The notes below the pieces were generated by a model. It was given only the letters and a program-made list of their open reading frames with translations, did not search any database and was not told where the DNA came from. This document shows, piece by piece, positions 1 to 5,188 of a stretch of 5,188 nucleotides of DNA (its first letter is position 1; each line of letters opens with the position of its first letter). Position numbers and translations under genes: made by a program. The stretch is from an uncultured Lachnospiraceae bacterium (GTDB taxonomy: Bacteria; Bacillota_A; Clostridia; Lachnospirales; Lachnospiraceae), in the NCBI GenBank assembly GCA_910587905.1, contig CAJUOF010000073.1:1-5188 (forward strand), given 5' to 3'.

Positions 1-150
1 CCGAACGGACGCCTCATCCATGTCCCAGGCATATGCGTGGGGCCTGGCTCCCCAGACCTCCACGCCGTCAAAGCCATATTCCCTCGCCATCCGAAAACAA
101 TACTCCAAAGGATATCTCGCAAACTGATACGTCAGGAAAGAAAATTTCAT
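1..150 (-). CDS. frlC: Fructoselysine 3-epimerase-like protein (FrlC family), N-terminal 50 codons only
   Basis: This is the first 50 codons of a sugar-phosphate isomerase/epimerase-like (xylose isomerase-type TIM barrel) protein that runs off the left edge. The ATG at 150-148 follows a GGAGG with 8 nt spacing. The segment around residues 25-41, YGFDGVEVWGARPHAYA, closely resembles the E. coli FrlC stretch LGYDGIEIWGGRPHAFA as I remember it, and the spacing from the N-terminus also fits. In E. coli, FrlC interconverts psicoselysine and fructoselysine in the cytoplasm, so that the C3 epimer can enter the fructoselysine pathway. The gene starts only 19 nt after the binding-protein stop codon and shares its direction, so it should be co-transcribed. 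Catalytic metal ligands lie in the missing part and cannot be checked. Another TIM-barrel sugar epimerase is possible, but the neighbouring kinase and deglycase favour FrlC. Confidence 0.8.
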   Translation of the reverse strand, partial: MKFSFLTYQFARYPLEYCFRMAREYGFDGVEVWGARPHAYAWDMDEASVR

Positions 151-158
151 CCGCTATG

Positions 159-163
159 CCTCC
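159..163 (-). promoter_or_regulatory. Ribosome binding site of the FrlC-like gene
   Basis: The minus strand reads GGAGG here, 8 nt before the ATG at 150-148. It lies inside the 19 nt gap after the binding-protein stop, and it fixes the start of this partial gene. Confidence 0.75.
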
Positions 164-169
164 GAGCTC

Positions 170-1222
170 TTATTCATAGGTACCGGCCGCCACAGCCTCC
201 GCCGTCATCAGAGAAATCTCCGACTGGTAGACTGCCTCCACCGTCTCACCCTTCAAAATCTTGTAAGCCGTCTCCATAGAAACCGACCCTAACGTCTTCG
301 GATGCAGATCAACCACAGCGATCATGTTGCACTCAGCGCCGTCCTGCTTCATGATCTCCTTCTGCTCCGGAGTGGCGTCATAGCCGACGATCAGAACGTC
401 CTTGCGCTCATTGGCTTCACAGGCCACGTAAGCGCCCAAAGTGCGGTCTCCGTCCGGGCAAAAAATGCCGGTAATATCCGTGTGGGCCTGGAGCATGTTC
501 TCCACCGTGGTGCGGTGAGTGTCCCGGGTGCCGCTGGAAAGCTGTTCCACGATCTCCACGTCAGGAGCGATCTCCTGAAGCTTATCCTTGAAACCGATGA
601 TCCTCTCCCAGGTGGCCGTCACAGATTCCAGATCAGACACGATCAGGACTTTCCCCTCCTTGCCCATCTTCTCCACCAGATACTCCGCATCCATGGCTCC
701 GCCGCCGGTATTGTTGTCCAGCACCTTGGCATCTACCTCCGCCTGCGTCTCGATATCCCAGTTGACAATCACGATTCCAGCCGCCCTCGCCTGGTCGATA
801 TAGGGCTCAATGGCATCCGCGTCCACCGGGGCGATACAGATAGCGTCCACCCCCTGGCTGATCAAATCCTCCATGATGGAAATATCCTTCTGCATATCGC
901 CCGCAGGGTCCATGTAGACCATGTTCACGCCCAACTCGTCCGCCTTCGCCTGTGCCCCGTCAATGACGTCCACGCCGAATTCTTCCGCCAGCGAATAAGT
1001 GATCATAGCGATGGTATACTCTCCGTCACCCCCCGCCTCGTCCGCCTTCGTGACGGCTTCAGTCACAGCGTCAGCCCCCGCCTGGGATGCCTCACTTTTC
1101 GTCTCCTCACTCTGCGCCTTAGTCCCGGCATCCGCCTCCTTGTCGCCGGAGCCGCCACAGCCCGCGAACAGAGCAGCCGTCATCGCCATCGCCGTCAGTA
1201 CACCCAAAAACCGTTTTTTCAT
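170..1222 (-). CDS. Ribose-type ABC transporter substrate-binding lipoprotein, probably for a fructosamine
   Basis: This 350-residue protein is the extracytoplasmic receptor of the importer encoded just upstream. Residues 1-22 form a lipoprotein signal (MKKR, a hydrophobic core, then LFAGC with Cys22 as the lipidation site). Residues 23-67 are a low-complexity Gly/Ala/Ser/Thr/Glu tether. From about residue 69 (YTIAMITYSLAEEFG) it follows the Peripla_BP_4/RbsB fold to VGYDATPEQ (279-287) and the closing DLHPKTLGSVSMETAYKILKGE. By eye Asp156, Arg207 and Asp282 match the RbsB sugar-contact positions Asp89, Arg141 and Asp215, while the usual Arg next to Asp89 is Ile157 and the usual Asn-Asp pair is Asp-Gly-Asp (257-259). 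The start is the ATG at 1222-1220, preceded by AAGGAGG; a GTG nine codons upstream lacks such a site. The operon suggests fructoselysine or a related Amadori compound as ligand, which is inference; a plain sugar cannot be excluded. Confidence 0.9.
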   Translation of the reverse strand: MKKRFLGVLTAMAMTAALFAGCGGSGDKEADAGTKAQSEETKSEASQAGADAVTEAVTKADEAGGDGEYTIAMITYSLAEEFGVDVIDGAQAKADELGVNMVYMDPAGDMQKDISIMEDLISQGVDAICIAPVDADAIEPYIDQARAAGIVIVNWDIETQAEVDAKVLDNNTGGGAMDAEYLVEKMGKEGKVLIVSDLESVTATWERIIGFKDKLQEIAPDVEIVEQLSSGTRDTHRTTVENMLQAHTDITGIFCPDGDRTLGAYVACEANERKDVLIVGYDATPEQKEIMKQDGAECNMIAVVDLHPKTLGSVSMETAYKILKGETVEAVYQSEISLMTAEAVAAGTYE

Positions 1223-1229
1223 AAAACAT

Positions 1230-1236
1230 CCTCCTT
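1230..1236 (-). promoter_or_regulatory. Strong ribosome binding site of the binding-protein gene
   Basis: The minus strand carries AAGGAGG, preceded by a short A run, 7 nt before the ATG at 1222-1220. It is the best ribosome binding site in the window. It decides the start and agrees with the usual high expression of binding proteins relative to their membrane partners. Confidence 0.85.
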
Positions 1237-1285
1237 TTTTCGTACACACATTCCTGGTATCTGTAACCTACCTGTTGCTATAGCA

Positions 1286-1306
1286 CATGGCACGGTAAGC
1301 GCCATG
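1286..1306 (-). promoter_or_regulatory. Compact hairpin in the leader of the binding-protein gene
   Basis: On the minus strand CATGGCGC (1306-1299) and GTGCCATG (1293-1286) pair over 8 bp with one G-U, around the 5 nt loop TTACC. No T run follows it in the transcribed direction, so it is not a simple terminator. It lies between the T10 run and the binding-protein start. It could block 3' exonuclease decay of the upstream message, stabilise the 5' end of a processed binding-protein message, or act as an operator. The pairing is visible; the role is inference. Confidence 0.35.
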
Positions 1307-1312
1307 AAACTC

Positions 1313-1370
1313 AAAAAAAAAACACCGTCCTCTTACTTCTTCCTCCCGTTATAAATCGAATAGAGGACAG
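1313..1370 (-). terminator. Possible leaky intrinsic terminator after the permease gene
   Basis: On the minus strand CTGTCCTCT (1370-1362, inside the end of the permease gene) can pair with AGAGGACGG (1333-1325). This gives 9 bp with one G-U, a 28 nt loop, then TG and a run of ten T (1322-1313). The long loop makes it a weak terminator, and more operon genes follow, so partial read-through is the likeliest outcome. The T10 run is conspicuous in otherwise GC-rich DNA. Confidence 0.35.
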
Positions 1371-2313
1371 ATCCCACGATGATGATGCCCTTCACCACCT
1401 GCTGCCAATAAGAGTCAATATACATCAAATTCATGGCATTGTTGATGATGCCCATGAGCAGGGCCCCGAAGAAAATGCCCGGAACAGCCCCCTTCCCACC
1501 GCTGAAGGATACGCCGCCCATGGCACAGGCCGCAATAGCCTCCGTCTCGAAGGTATTGCCACCGGTGGGCTGTGCAGACGCGTTCCTGGCCGCAAGGATC
1601 ACTCCCGCCAGGGCCGCACAGAGACCACTGATCATGTAAGAGTACATTAAAACCCGCTTCGCATTGATGCCGGAATGATGGGCCGCCTCATAATTGCCGC
1701 CGACCGCATACACCGAACGTCCAAAAGAAGTCTTCGCCAGAATGACCGCCACGATCACAAAAGTGATCACCATGAAATAAATCGGTGTGGGAACCCCCAG
1801 AATGTTGCCCAGCCCCAAAAACTGGAAGCTGTCCGGCAGATTGCCGATGGGTTTGCCCGCCGTGATCAGGTAACAGACGCCACGGAGCATAATCTGGACG
1901 CCCAGGGACATGATAAAAGGCGGAATCCCGGTGTAGGCGATCACCGTCCCGTCCATGAGCCCGATCAGGCCGCCCACGACGATGGCGATCAGGATAGCCG
2001 CCGCCAGCGGAATCCCCATCTCCGTCACGAACTTAGCCACGATAGCGCCGGAAACACCGGCCGTGGAACCCACCGTCAAGTCGATGCCGCCCGTCATCAT
2101 GGCGAAGGCCATGCCGCAGGCTAAAATCCCGTACACCGAGATCTGACGCAAAATGTTCTTGATGTTGTTGAGCGTCATAAAGTTAGCGCTTCTGAAACTC
2201 ATAAAAACGCAGACCACGACGATCACCAGAATGATTCCCGAATAGGATCTGAAATTCGGGTTATTCAAAAGCCGCTTGATTGGATTGTCCTTTTTGTTCT
2301 CACTAGTCCCCAT
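1333..2313 (-). CDS. Ribose-type ABC transporter permease (RbsC/BPD_transp_2 family)
   Basis: This 326-residue integral membrane protein forms the translocation channel of the importer, probably as a homodimer. A charged cytoplasmic N-terminus (about 1-23) precedes a series of hydrophobic segments, starting at about 25-40 and 58-73. Family landmarks are GGIDLTVG at 75-82, the cytoplasmic segment FGRSVYAVGGNYEAAHHSGI at about 197-216 that normally contacts the ATPase, and AMGGVSFSGGKGAVPG at 264-279 followed by the last membrane segments. Length is normal for RbsC/XylH relatives. The start chosen is the ATG at 2313-2311, only 1 nt after the ATPase stop, with AAGGAG 7 nt upstream; a TTG seven codons earlier would lie inside the ATPase gene and on top of that site. 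Translational coupling with the ATPase is likely. Family is certain; the substrate is inferred from the operon. Confidence 0.93.
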   Translation of the reverse strand: MGTSENKKDNPIKRLLNNPNFRSYSGIILVIVVVCVFMSFRSANFMTLNNIKNILRQISVYGILACGMAFAMMTGGIDLTVGSTAGVSGAIVAKFVTEMGIPLAAAILIAIVVGGLIGLMDGTVIAYTGIPPFIMSLGVQIMLRGVCYLITAGKPIGNLPDSFQFLGLGNILGVPTPIYFMVITFVIVAVILAKTSFGRSVYAVGGNYEAAHHSGINAKRVLMYSYMISGLCAALAGVILAARNASAQPTGGNTFETEAIAACAMGGVSFSGGKGAVPGIFFGALLMGIINNAMNLMYIDSYWQQVVKGIIIVGSVLYSIYNGRKK

Positions 2314-2314
2314 C

Positions 2315-3805
2315 TCATATCTCCTTCGTCGCAAAACTCATGATCTGCTCTTCCGTCACATTCCCCATCTCCTCCGCATCCACCATCCCGGTAATGCGGC
2401 CCTCCCGCATGATGACAATGCGGTCGCTCATGTTCATCAGCTCCGGGAGTTCCGAGGAGATCATAATGATCGAAACACCTTTTTCCACCAGGTCATTCAT
2501 AATCTCATAAATCTCCGCCTTGGAACCCACGTCGATGCCCCGGGTCGGTTCGTCCAAAATCAAAATATCCGGGTCCGTGGCAAGCCCCTTGGCAATGACC
2601 ACCTTCTGTTGGTTCCCGCCGCTTAAGTCCCCAGCGTTCACATTGTAGGAAGGAGCCTTCACGTTGAGCTGTCTCATATACTTGTCTGCACATTCCCGCT
2701 CCAGCCTGGCATTCAAGAACCCGCCACGGCTCACCGTCCTTAGCGAACTCATCTCGATATTCTGGAGAAGCGTGCGAATCAGCACGAGCCCTTGATCCTT
2801 CCGATCCTCCGGGACCAGCGCAAACTTATTCCGGATGGCGTCCTGGGGACTTTTGTTCTGGATTTCCTTTCCGTCCTTGATCACCGTCCCTGTGCACTTG
2901 TCAAGGCCCAAGATGGCACGCATAAGCTCTGTCCTCCCGGAACCCACCAGGCCGCCGAAGCCCAGGACCTCACCCCGCCGAAGCTCAAAAGACGCATCCT
3001 TCACTTTTTCATTGGAAATGTGCTCCGCCCTGAGGATCACCTCCCCGATGGGGACAGACTTCTTCGGGAACTGATTTTCCAGATTTCGGCCGACCATCAT
3101 GGCGATGATCTGATCTTCATTCAAATCCTTCACCATGCCCTCACCGGAATTTCTCCCGTCCCGAAGGACGGCCGCCCGGTCTCCGATGGCAAAAATGTCC
3201 GTCAGCCGATGGGAAATATAGATCATAGAAATATGCTTGCTCTTAAGATCCCGGATAATCCGGAACAAAATCTCCGTCTCCTCGTTGGTCAGCGAAGAAG
3301 TCGGCTCATCAAAAATAATGATCTTGGAATCATAGGAGATCGCCTTCATGATCTCGACCAACTGCCTCTGCGCCACGCTCAGGTTCCGAATATACTCCGT
3401 CGGTTCAAAATGGATGTCCAGTTCGTCCATGAGCCGAAGCGTCCGCTTCCTAAGCTCCTCAAAGTCCACCAGGCCATGTTTCTTCGGATAGCGGCCCACA
3501 TAAATGTTCTCCATGATGGTCATGTCCGGAAATTGGACCAGTTCCTGGTAAACCGTCGAAATGCCATAGCCATGTGCGACCTCCGGATTCTTGATGTCGA
3601 TCTTCTGGTCATTCAAAAAAATCTCCCCGGTACTTGGAATAACCACGCCGGACAAAATCTTCATGAGCGTAGACTTCCCGGCACCGTTCTCCCCCAAAAG
3701 ACAGAGGACCTCCCCCTCCCTGAGCTCCATGGAAACGTCGCTCAGCGCCCGGATTCCGCCGTACTGCTTGGAAATCCCCTGCATCCTAAGAATCGTGTTT
3801 GTCAT
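2315..3805 (-). CDS. Ribose-type ABC transporter ATP-binding protein with two nucleotide-binding domains (RbsA-like)
   Basis: This 496-residue protein drives the importer and carries two fused ATPase domains, the normal RbsA/XylG/MglA architecture and length. Domain 1 has Walker A GENGAGKST at 38-46, Q-loop Gln87, the family's altered signature LSVAQRQ at 142-148, Walker B IIIFDEP at 162-168 and switch His199 (ISHRL). Domain 2 has the degenerate Walker A GLVGSGRTE at 285-293 with Arg291 in place of Lys, VPEDRK at 331-336, a canonical signature LSGGNQQ at 394-400, Walker B ILILDEP at 414-420 and a switch loop ISSELPE lacking His. One competent and one degenerate site is typical of this family, not damage. 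The ATG at 3805-3803 lies 18 nt after the kinase stop; its ribosome binding site (a GAGGGTGGTG stretch) is weaker than those of the later genes. The substrate is not readable from the ATPase and is inferred from the operon. Confidence 0.95.
   Translation of the reverse strand: MTNTILRMQGISKQYGGIRALSDVSMELREGEVLCLLGENGAGKSTLMKILSGVVIPSTGEIFLNDQKIDIKNPEVAHGYGISTVYQELVQFPDMTIMENIYVGRYPKKHGLVDFEELRKRTLRLMDELDIHFEPTEYIRNLSVAQRQLVEIMKAISYDSKIIIFDEPTSSLTNEETEILFRIIRDLKSKHISMIYISHRLTDIFAIGDRAAVLRDGRNSGEGMVKDLNEDQIIAMMVGRNLENQFPKKSVPIGEVILRAEHISNEKVKDASFELRRGEVLGFGGLVGSGRTELMRAILGLDKCTGTVIKDGKEIQNKSPQDAIRNKFALVPEDRKDQGLVLIRTLLQNIEMSSLRTVSRGGFLNARLERECADKYMRQLNVKAPSYNVNAGDLSGGNQQKVVIAKGLATDPDILILDEPTRGIDVGSKAEIYEIMNDLVEKGVSIIMISSELPELMNMSDRIVIMREGRITGMVDAEEMGNVTEEQIMSFATKEI
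2321..2326 (-). promoter_or_regulatory. Ribosome binding site of the permease gene, inside the ATPase gene
   Basis: The minus strand reads AAGGAG within the last codons of the ATPase gene, 7 nt before the permease ATG at 2313-2311. Its place settles the permease start against the upstream TTG and suggests coupled translation. Confidence 0.8.
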
Positions 3806-3823
3806 ACTTTCACCACCCTCTCA

Positions 3824-4738
3824 TCATTCCGGCTCCGCAAATGCCACTCCGTATCCAAAAGACCCCTTCACCATGCAATTCTTCCTGGCCAGAACATTCC
3901 CCTGGCACATGCAATGCTCGATCAGGCAGTCCTCCAGATCATGAAAATCCTCTTCCCTCATGAAAGACACTTCCGAATTGCCGACAAACAGCTCCAGATA
4001 CTTTCTGTTGTCAAAAAACGTGCAGACAAAAGCCGTGATCCAGGAATCCCCCGCCCCGGTCGTGTCCACCACGGCCCCGCCGTAATTGTAGGGCCGCTTC
4101 CTGTAAAACTTCCTTCCGTTGTAAACGATGGCCCCCCGACCGCCGATGGTGGTGACCGCAAGCATACAGCCGCATTCCTCCACGCACAACCTGAGATACC
4201 CCTCGAGTGCCTTCTCCGGAAGATCCCTCCCGGAGAAAAAGGCAATCGAGATATCCGGGCAGACCGTTCGAAGCACCTCTTCCGTCCACTCGTCGGAAAA
4301 ATCATAGAGCAGAGGAACTCCCGCATCCTTGATCCGTCTCAACTGGTTCTCGATATGACTGTAACAGCTAGAATGGGCGACGTCGAAGGTCCGAATATAG
4401 GCCAGAAGGTCCTCTGTGACCTGAAGGGGGCGTTCCTTCACAAGCCCCGCATCGTTTTCCTCCACGATCCTCCGGTCGCCGTCCGCAAGATGGATGCCGC
4501 AGCGCCCGGTCTCTCCCTCCTCGATCTCACAGCGGGAGACGTCGACTCCCATCTCCCGGACCGCCCCGAGGATCACCTCTCCCCAGCGGTCCTTGGCGAT
4601 CTTTCCCACGTAAGCGGTCTCATGACCAAGCATCCCGCCAAAGACTGCCACGTTCACACAGTTCCCTCCCGGATATGCGATTCCGGTGGTGTAATTCAGG
4701 TCAACAACATTGTCACCGATTCCAACCAGTCTTGCCAT
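3824..4738 (-). CDS. frlD: PfkB-family sugar kinase, probably fructoselysine 6-kinase (FrlD-like)
   Basis: This 304-residue cytoplasmic kinase belongs to the PfkB/ribokinase family. It opens with IGDNVVDLN (7-15) and GGNCVNVAVFGG (24-35), both close to E. coli FrlD (IGDNCVDI, GGNAVNVAV), and has YDFSDEW at 145-151, where FrlD has FDFSDKW. The catalytic motif DTTGAGDSW is at 225-233 with Asp231 as the expected base and the glycines as anion hole. FrlD phosphorylates C6 of fructoselysine with ATP, and the product is the substrate of the deglycase encoded immediately upstream. It is about 40 residues longer than E. coli FrlD, mostly after the catalytic motif (about 243-285). It has 13 cysteines (for example Cys185, 189, 191, 271, 276, 278), which suits an anaerobe. 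The ATG at 4738 is 23 nt after the deglycase stop with only a weak GGGGTG site. A kinase for another fructose-amino acid is the main alternative. Confidence 0.85.
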   Translation of the reverse strand: MARLVGIGDNVVDLNYTTGIAYPGGNCVNVAVFGGMLGHETAYVGKIAKDRWGEVILGAVREMGVDVSRCEIEEGETGRCGIHLADGDRRIVEENDAGLVKERPLQVTEDLLAYIRTFDVAHSSCYSHIENQLRRIKDAGVPLLYDFSDEWTEEVLRTVCPDISIAFFSGRDLPEKALEGYLRLCVEECGCMLAVTTIGGRGAIVYNGRKFYRKRPYNYGGAVVDTTGAGDSWITAFVCTFFDNRKYLELFVGNSEVSFMREEDFHDLEDCLIEHCMCQGNVLARKNCMVKGSFGYGVAFAEPE

Positions 4739-4761
4739 ACGTCACCCCACGCTATGTAAAA

Positions 4762-5160
4762 TCAATATTCCATCTGGCGATAATATCTTCTGGTCGTCAG
4801 AGGATGGTTGCGCTCCTTCTCTATGTGGCAGGAAAGCCTCTCGGTAACTGCGTACATGATCATGGGAGACACGATCTTCCGGTACAGGGGCTTGCTGAAG
4901 GGAAGCTCCACCTCCTTCGTGTCAAACCGATTGATCACTTTGGAAACCTTGGTCACAAAGTTGTTCACCCGGTCCATGAGCGGCCTGGTCTCGTCCTCGC
5001 CATAGAATAAGAAGATCGAAGTATCCTCCTCGCAAAGCTCAATGGTCCCGTGGAAGAACTCTGCCGCATGGATGGACTTGGTCTTGATCCACTGCATCTC
5101 CTCCAGGATGCACATCGCATAGTCGTAGGCCTCGCCCCAGAGCATGCCGGAGCCGACCAC
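4762..5160 (-). CDS. frlB: SIS-domain fructoselysine 6-phosphate deglycase-like protein (FrlB), C-terminal 132 residues
   Basis: This is the C-terminal part of a sugar isomerase (SIS) domain enzyme whose start is missing: genomic sequence ends at 5160, where adapter begins. Intact relatives have about 340 residues, so roughly 60% is absent. In fragment numbering, EEMQW (20-24) precedes HAAEFFHG (31-38), matching the E. coli FrlB stretch SGEFRHG that holds the catalytic glutamate (here Glu34). LFYGEDETRPLMDRV (51-65) matches LLGNDESRHTTERA, and the end HPLTTRRYYRQMEY matches DERRYYGGLVEY. FrlB splits fructosamine 6-phosphate with water to glucose 6-phosphate and the free amine. It is the most upstream gene seen, so the promoter and any regulator lie beyond the window. 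Related deglycases for glucoselysine (GfrE/GfrF) and fructose-asparagine (FraB) are alternatives; the FrlD- and FrlC-like neighbours favour FrlB. It should be marked incomplete at the 5' end. Confidence 0.82.
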   Translation of the reverse strand: MVGSGMLWGEAYDYAMCILEEMQWIKTKSIHAAEFFHGTIELCEEDTSIFLFYGEDETRPLMDRVNNFVTKVSKVINRFDTKEVELPFSKPLYRKIVSPMIMYAVTERLSCHIEKERNHPLTTRRYYRQMEY

Positions 5161-5188
5161 AGATCGGAAGAGCACACGTCTGAACTCC
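5161..5188 (+). other. Illumina TruSeq adapter contamination at the contig end
   Basis: These 28 bases match the standard Illumina TruSeq read-through adapter beginning AGATCGGAAGAGC and continuing through its next 15 bases without a mismatch, as I remember that sequence. They are not genomic. Read on the minus strand they supply false N-termini: MLFRS in the deglycase frame and MCSSDL in another frame. The first genuine base of the deglycase fragment is 5160. Confidence 0.97.

Noticed and set aside
1223..1249. An upstream GTG start for the binding protein, adding MCTKKGGCF.
   Set aside because: It would translate through the AAGGAGG site and place extra residues, including a Cys, before a standard lipoprotein signal. 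The ATG at 1222 is properly spaced from that site.
1276..1285. A perfect 10-base palindrome, TGCTATAGCA, which could hold an extended -10 element (TGCTATAGC) or an operator.
   Set aside because: No acceptable -35 hexamer lies at normal spacing, the match to TATAAT is only partial, and a 10-base palindrome is too short to support an operator alone.
1286..1322. The 1286-1306 hairpin with the adjacent A10 run as a terminator.
   Set aside because: On the plus strand the run is A rather than T, and on the minus strand the T run comes before this hairpin. Neither order gives an intrinsic terminator.
302..1354. A 350-codon open frame on the plus strand.
   Set aside because: It is antisense to the binding-protein gene and has the His/Arg-rich composition of a shadow frame, with no domain or ribosome binding site that I could see.
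2314..2334. An upstream TTG start for the permease, adding MRRRRYE.
   Set aside because: It overlaps the ATPase end and its own ribosome binding site; the ATG at 2313 fits the AAGGAG spacing.
2792..4759. A 655-codon open frame on the plus strand.
   Set aside because: It lies antisense to the ATPase and kinase genes, which have unmistakable family motifs. It shows no recognisable domain and is rich in His, Arg, Pro and Leu as expected for a shadow of GC-rich codons.
4965..5177. A minus-strand frame beginning MCSSDL.
   Set aside because: Its start lies in adapter sequence and the rest is out of frame with the deglycase; MCSSDL is a familiar adapter-derived N-terminus.

Overview
The window reads as one minus-strand operon for uptake and breakdown of a fructosamine (Amadori) compound, most likely fructoselysine. 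In transcription order (right to left) it holds: the C-terminal part of a SIS-domain deglycase (FrlB-like, cut at the right edge), a PfkB-family kinase (FrlD-like), a ribose-type ABC importer (double ATPase, permease, substrate-binding lipoprotein), and the first 50 codons of a sugar-phosphate isomerase/epimerase-type protein (FrlC-like, cut at the left edge). I see no credible plus-strand gene; the long plus-strand reading frames are antisense shadows.

Layout: FrlB fragment 5160-4762; 23 nt gap; FrlD-like kinase 4738-3824; 18 nt gap; ATPase 3805-2315; 1 nt gap; permease 2313-1333; a 110 nt gap holding a terminator-like hairpin with a T10 run and a second compact hairpin; binding protein 1222-170; 19 nt gap; FrlC-like start at 150, running off the left edge. 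Tight spacing and shared orientation support one transcript. The 110 nt gap is the only place where expression could easily be re-set.

Proposed joint action: the binding protein captures the fructosamine outside the membrane, the permease and ATPase import it, the kinase phosphorylates C6 of its sugar, and the deglycase splits the product to glucose 6-phosphate and the free amine (lysine). The FrlC-like enzyme would bring the C3 epimer (psicoselysine) into the same route. Enzyme roles come from resemblance to E. coli FrlB, FrlC and FrlD recalled from memory, not from a search; the exact amine is not proven.

Organism: probably an anaerobic Firmicute of the Clostridia type (gut Lachnospiraceae/Oscillospiraceae-like). 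Reasons are strong AAGGAGG-type ribosome binding sites, a lipoprotein binding protein with a GCGG start and an acidic/Ala/Ser/Thr linker, a cysteine-rich kinase and moderately GC-rich third codon positions. This is inference, not a species call.

A technical point affects annotation: the last 28 bases (5161-5188) are Illumina TruSeq adapter sequence, not genome. Any protein start placed there (MLFRS..., MCSSDL...) is an artefact.
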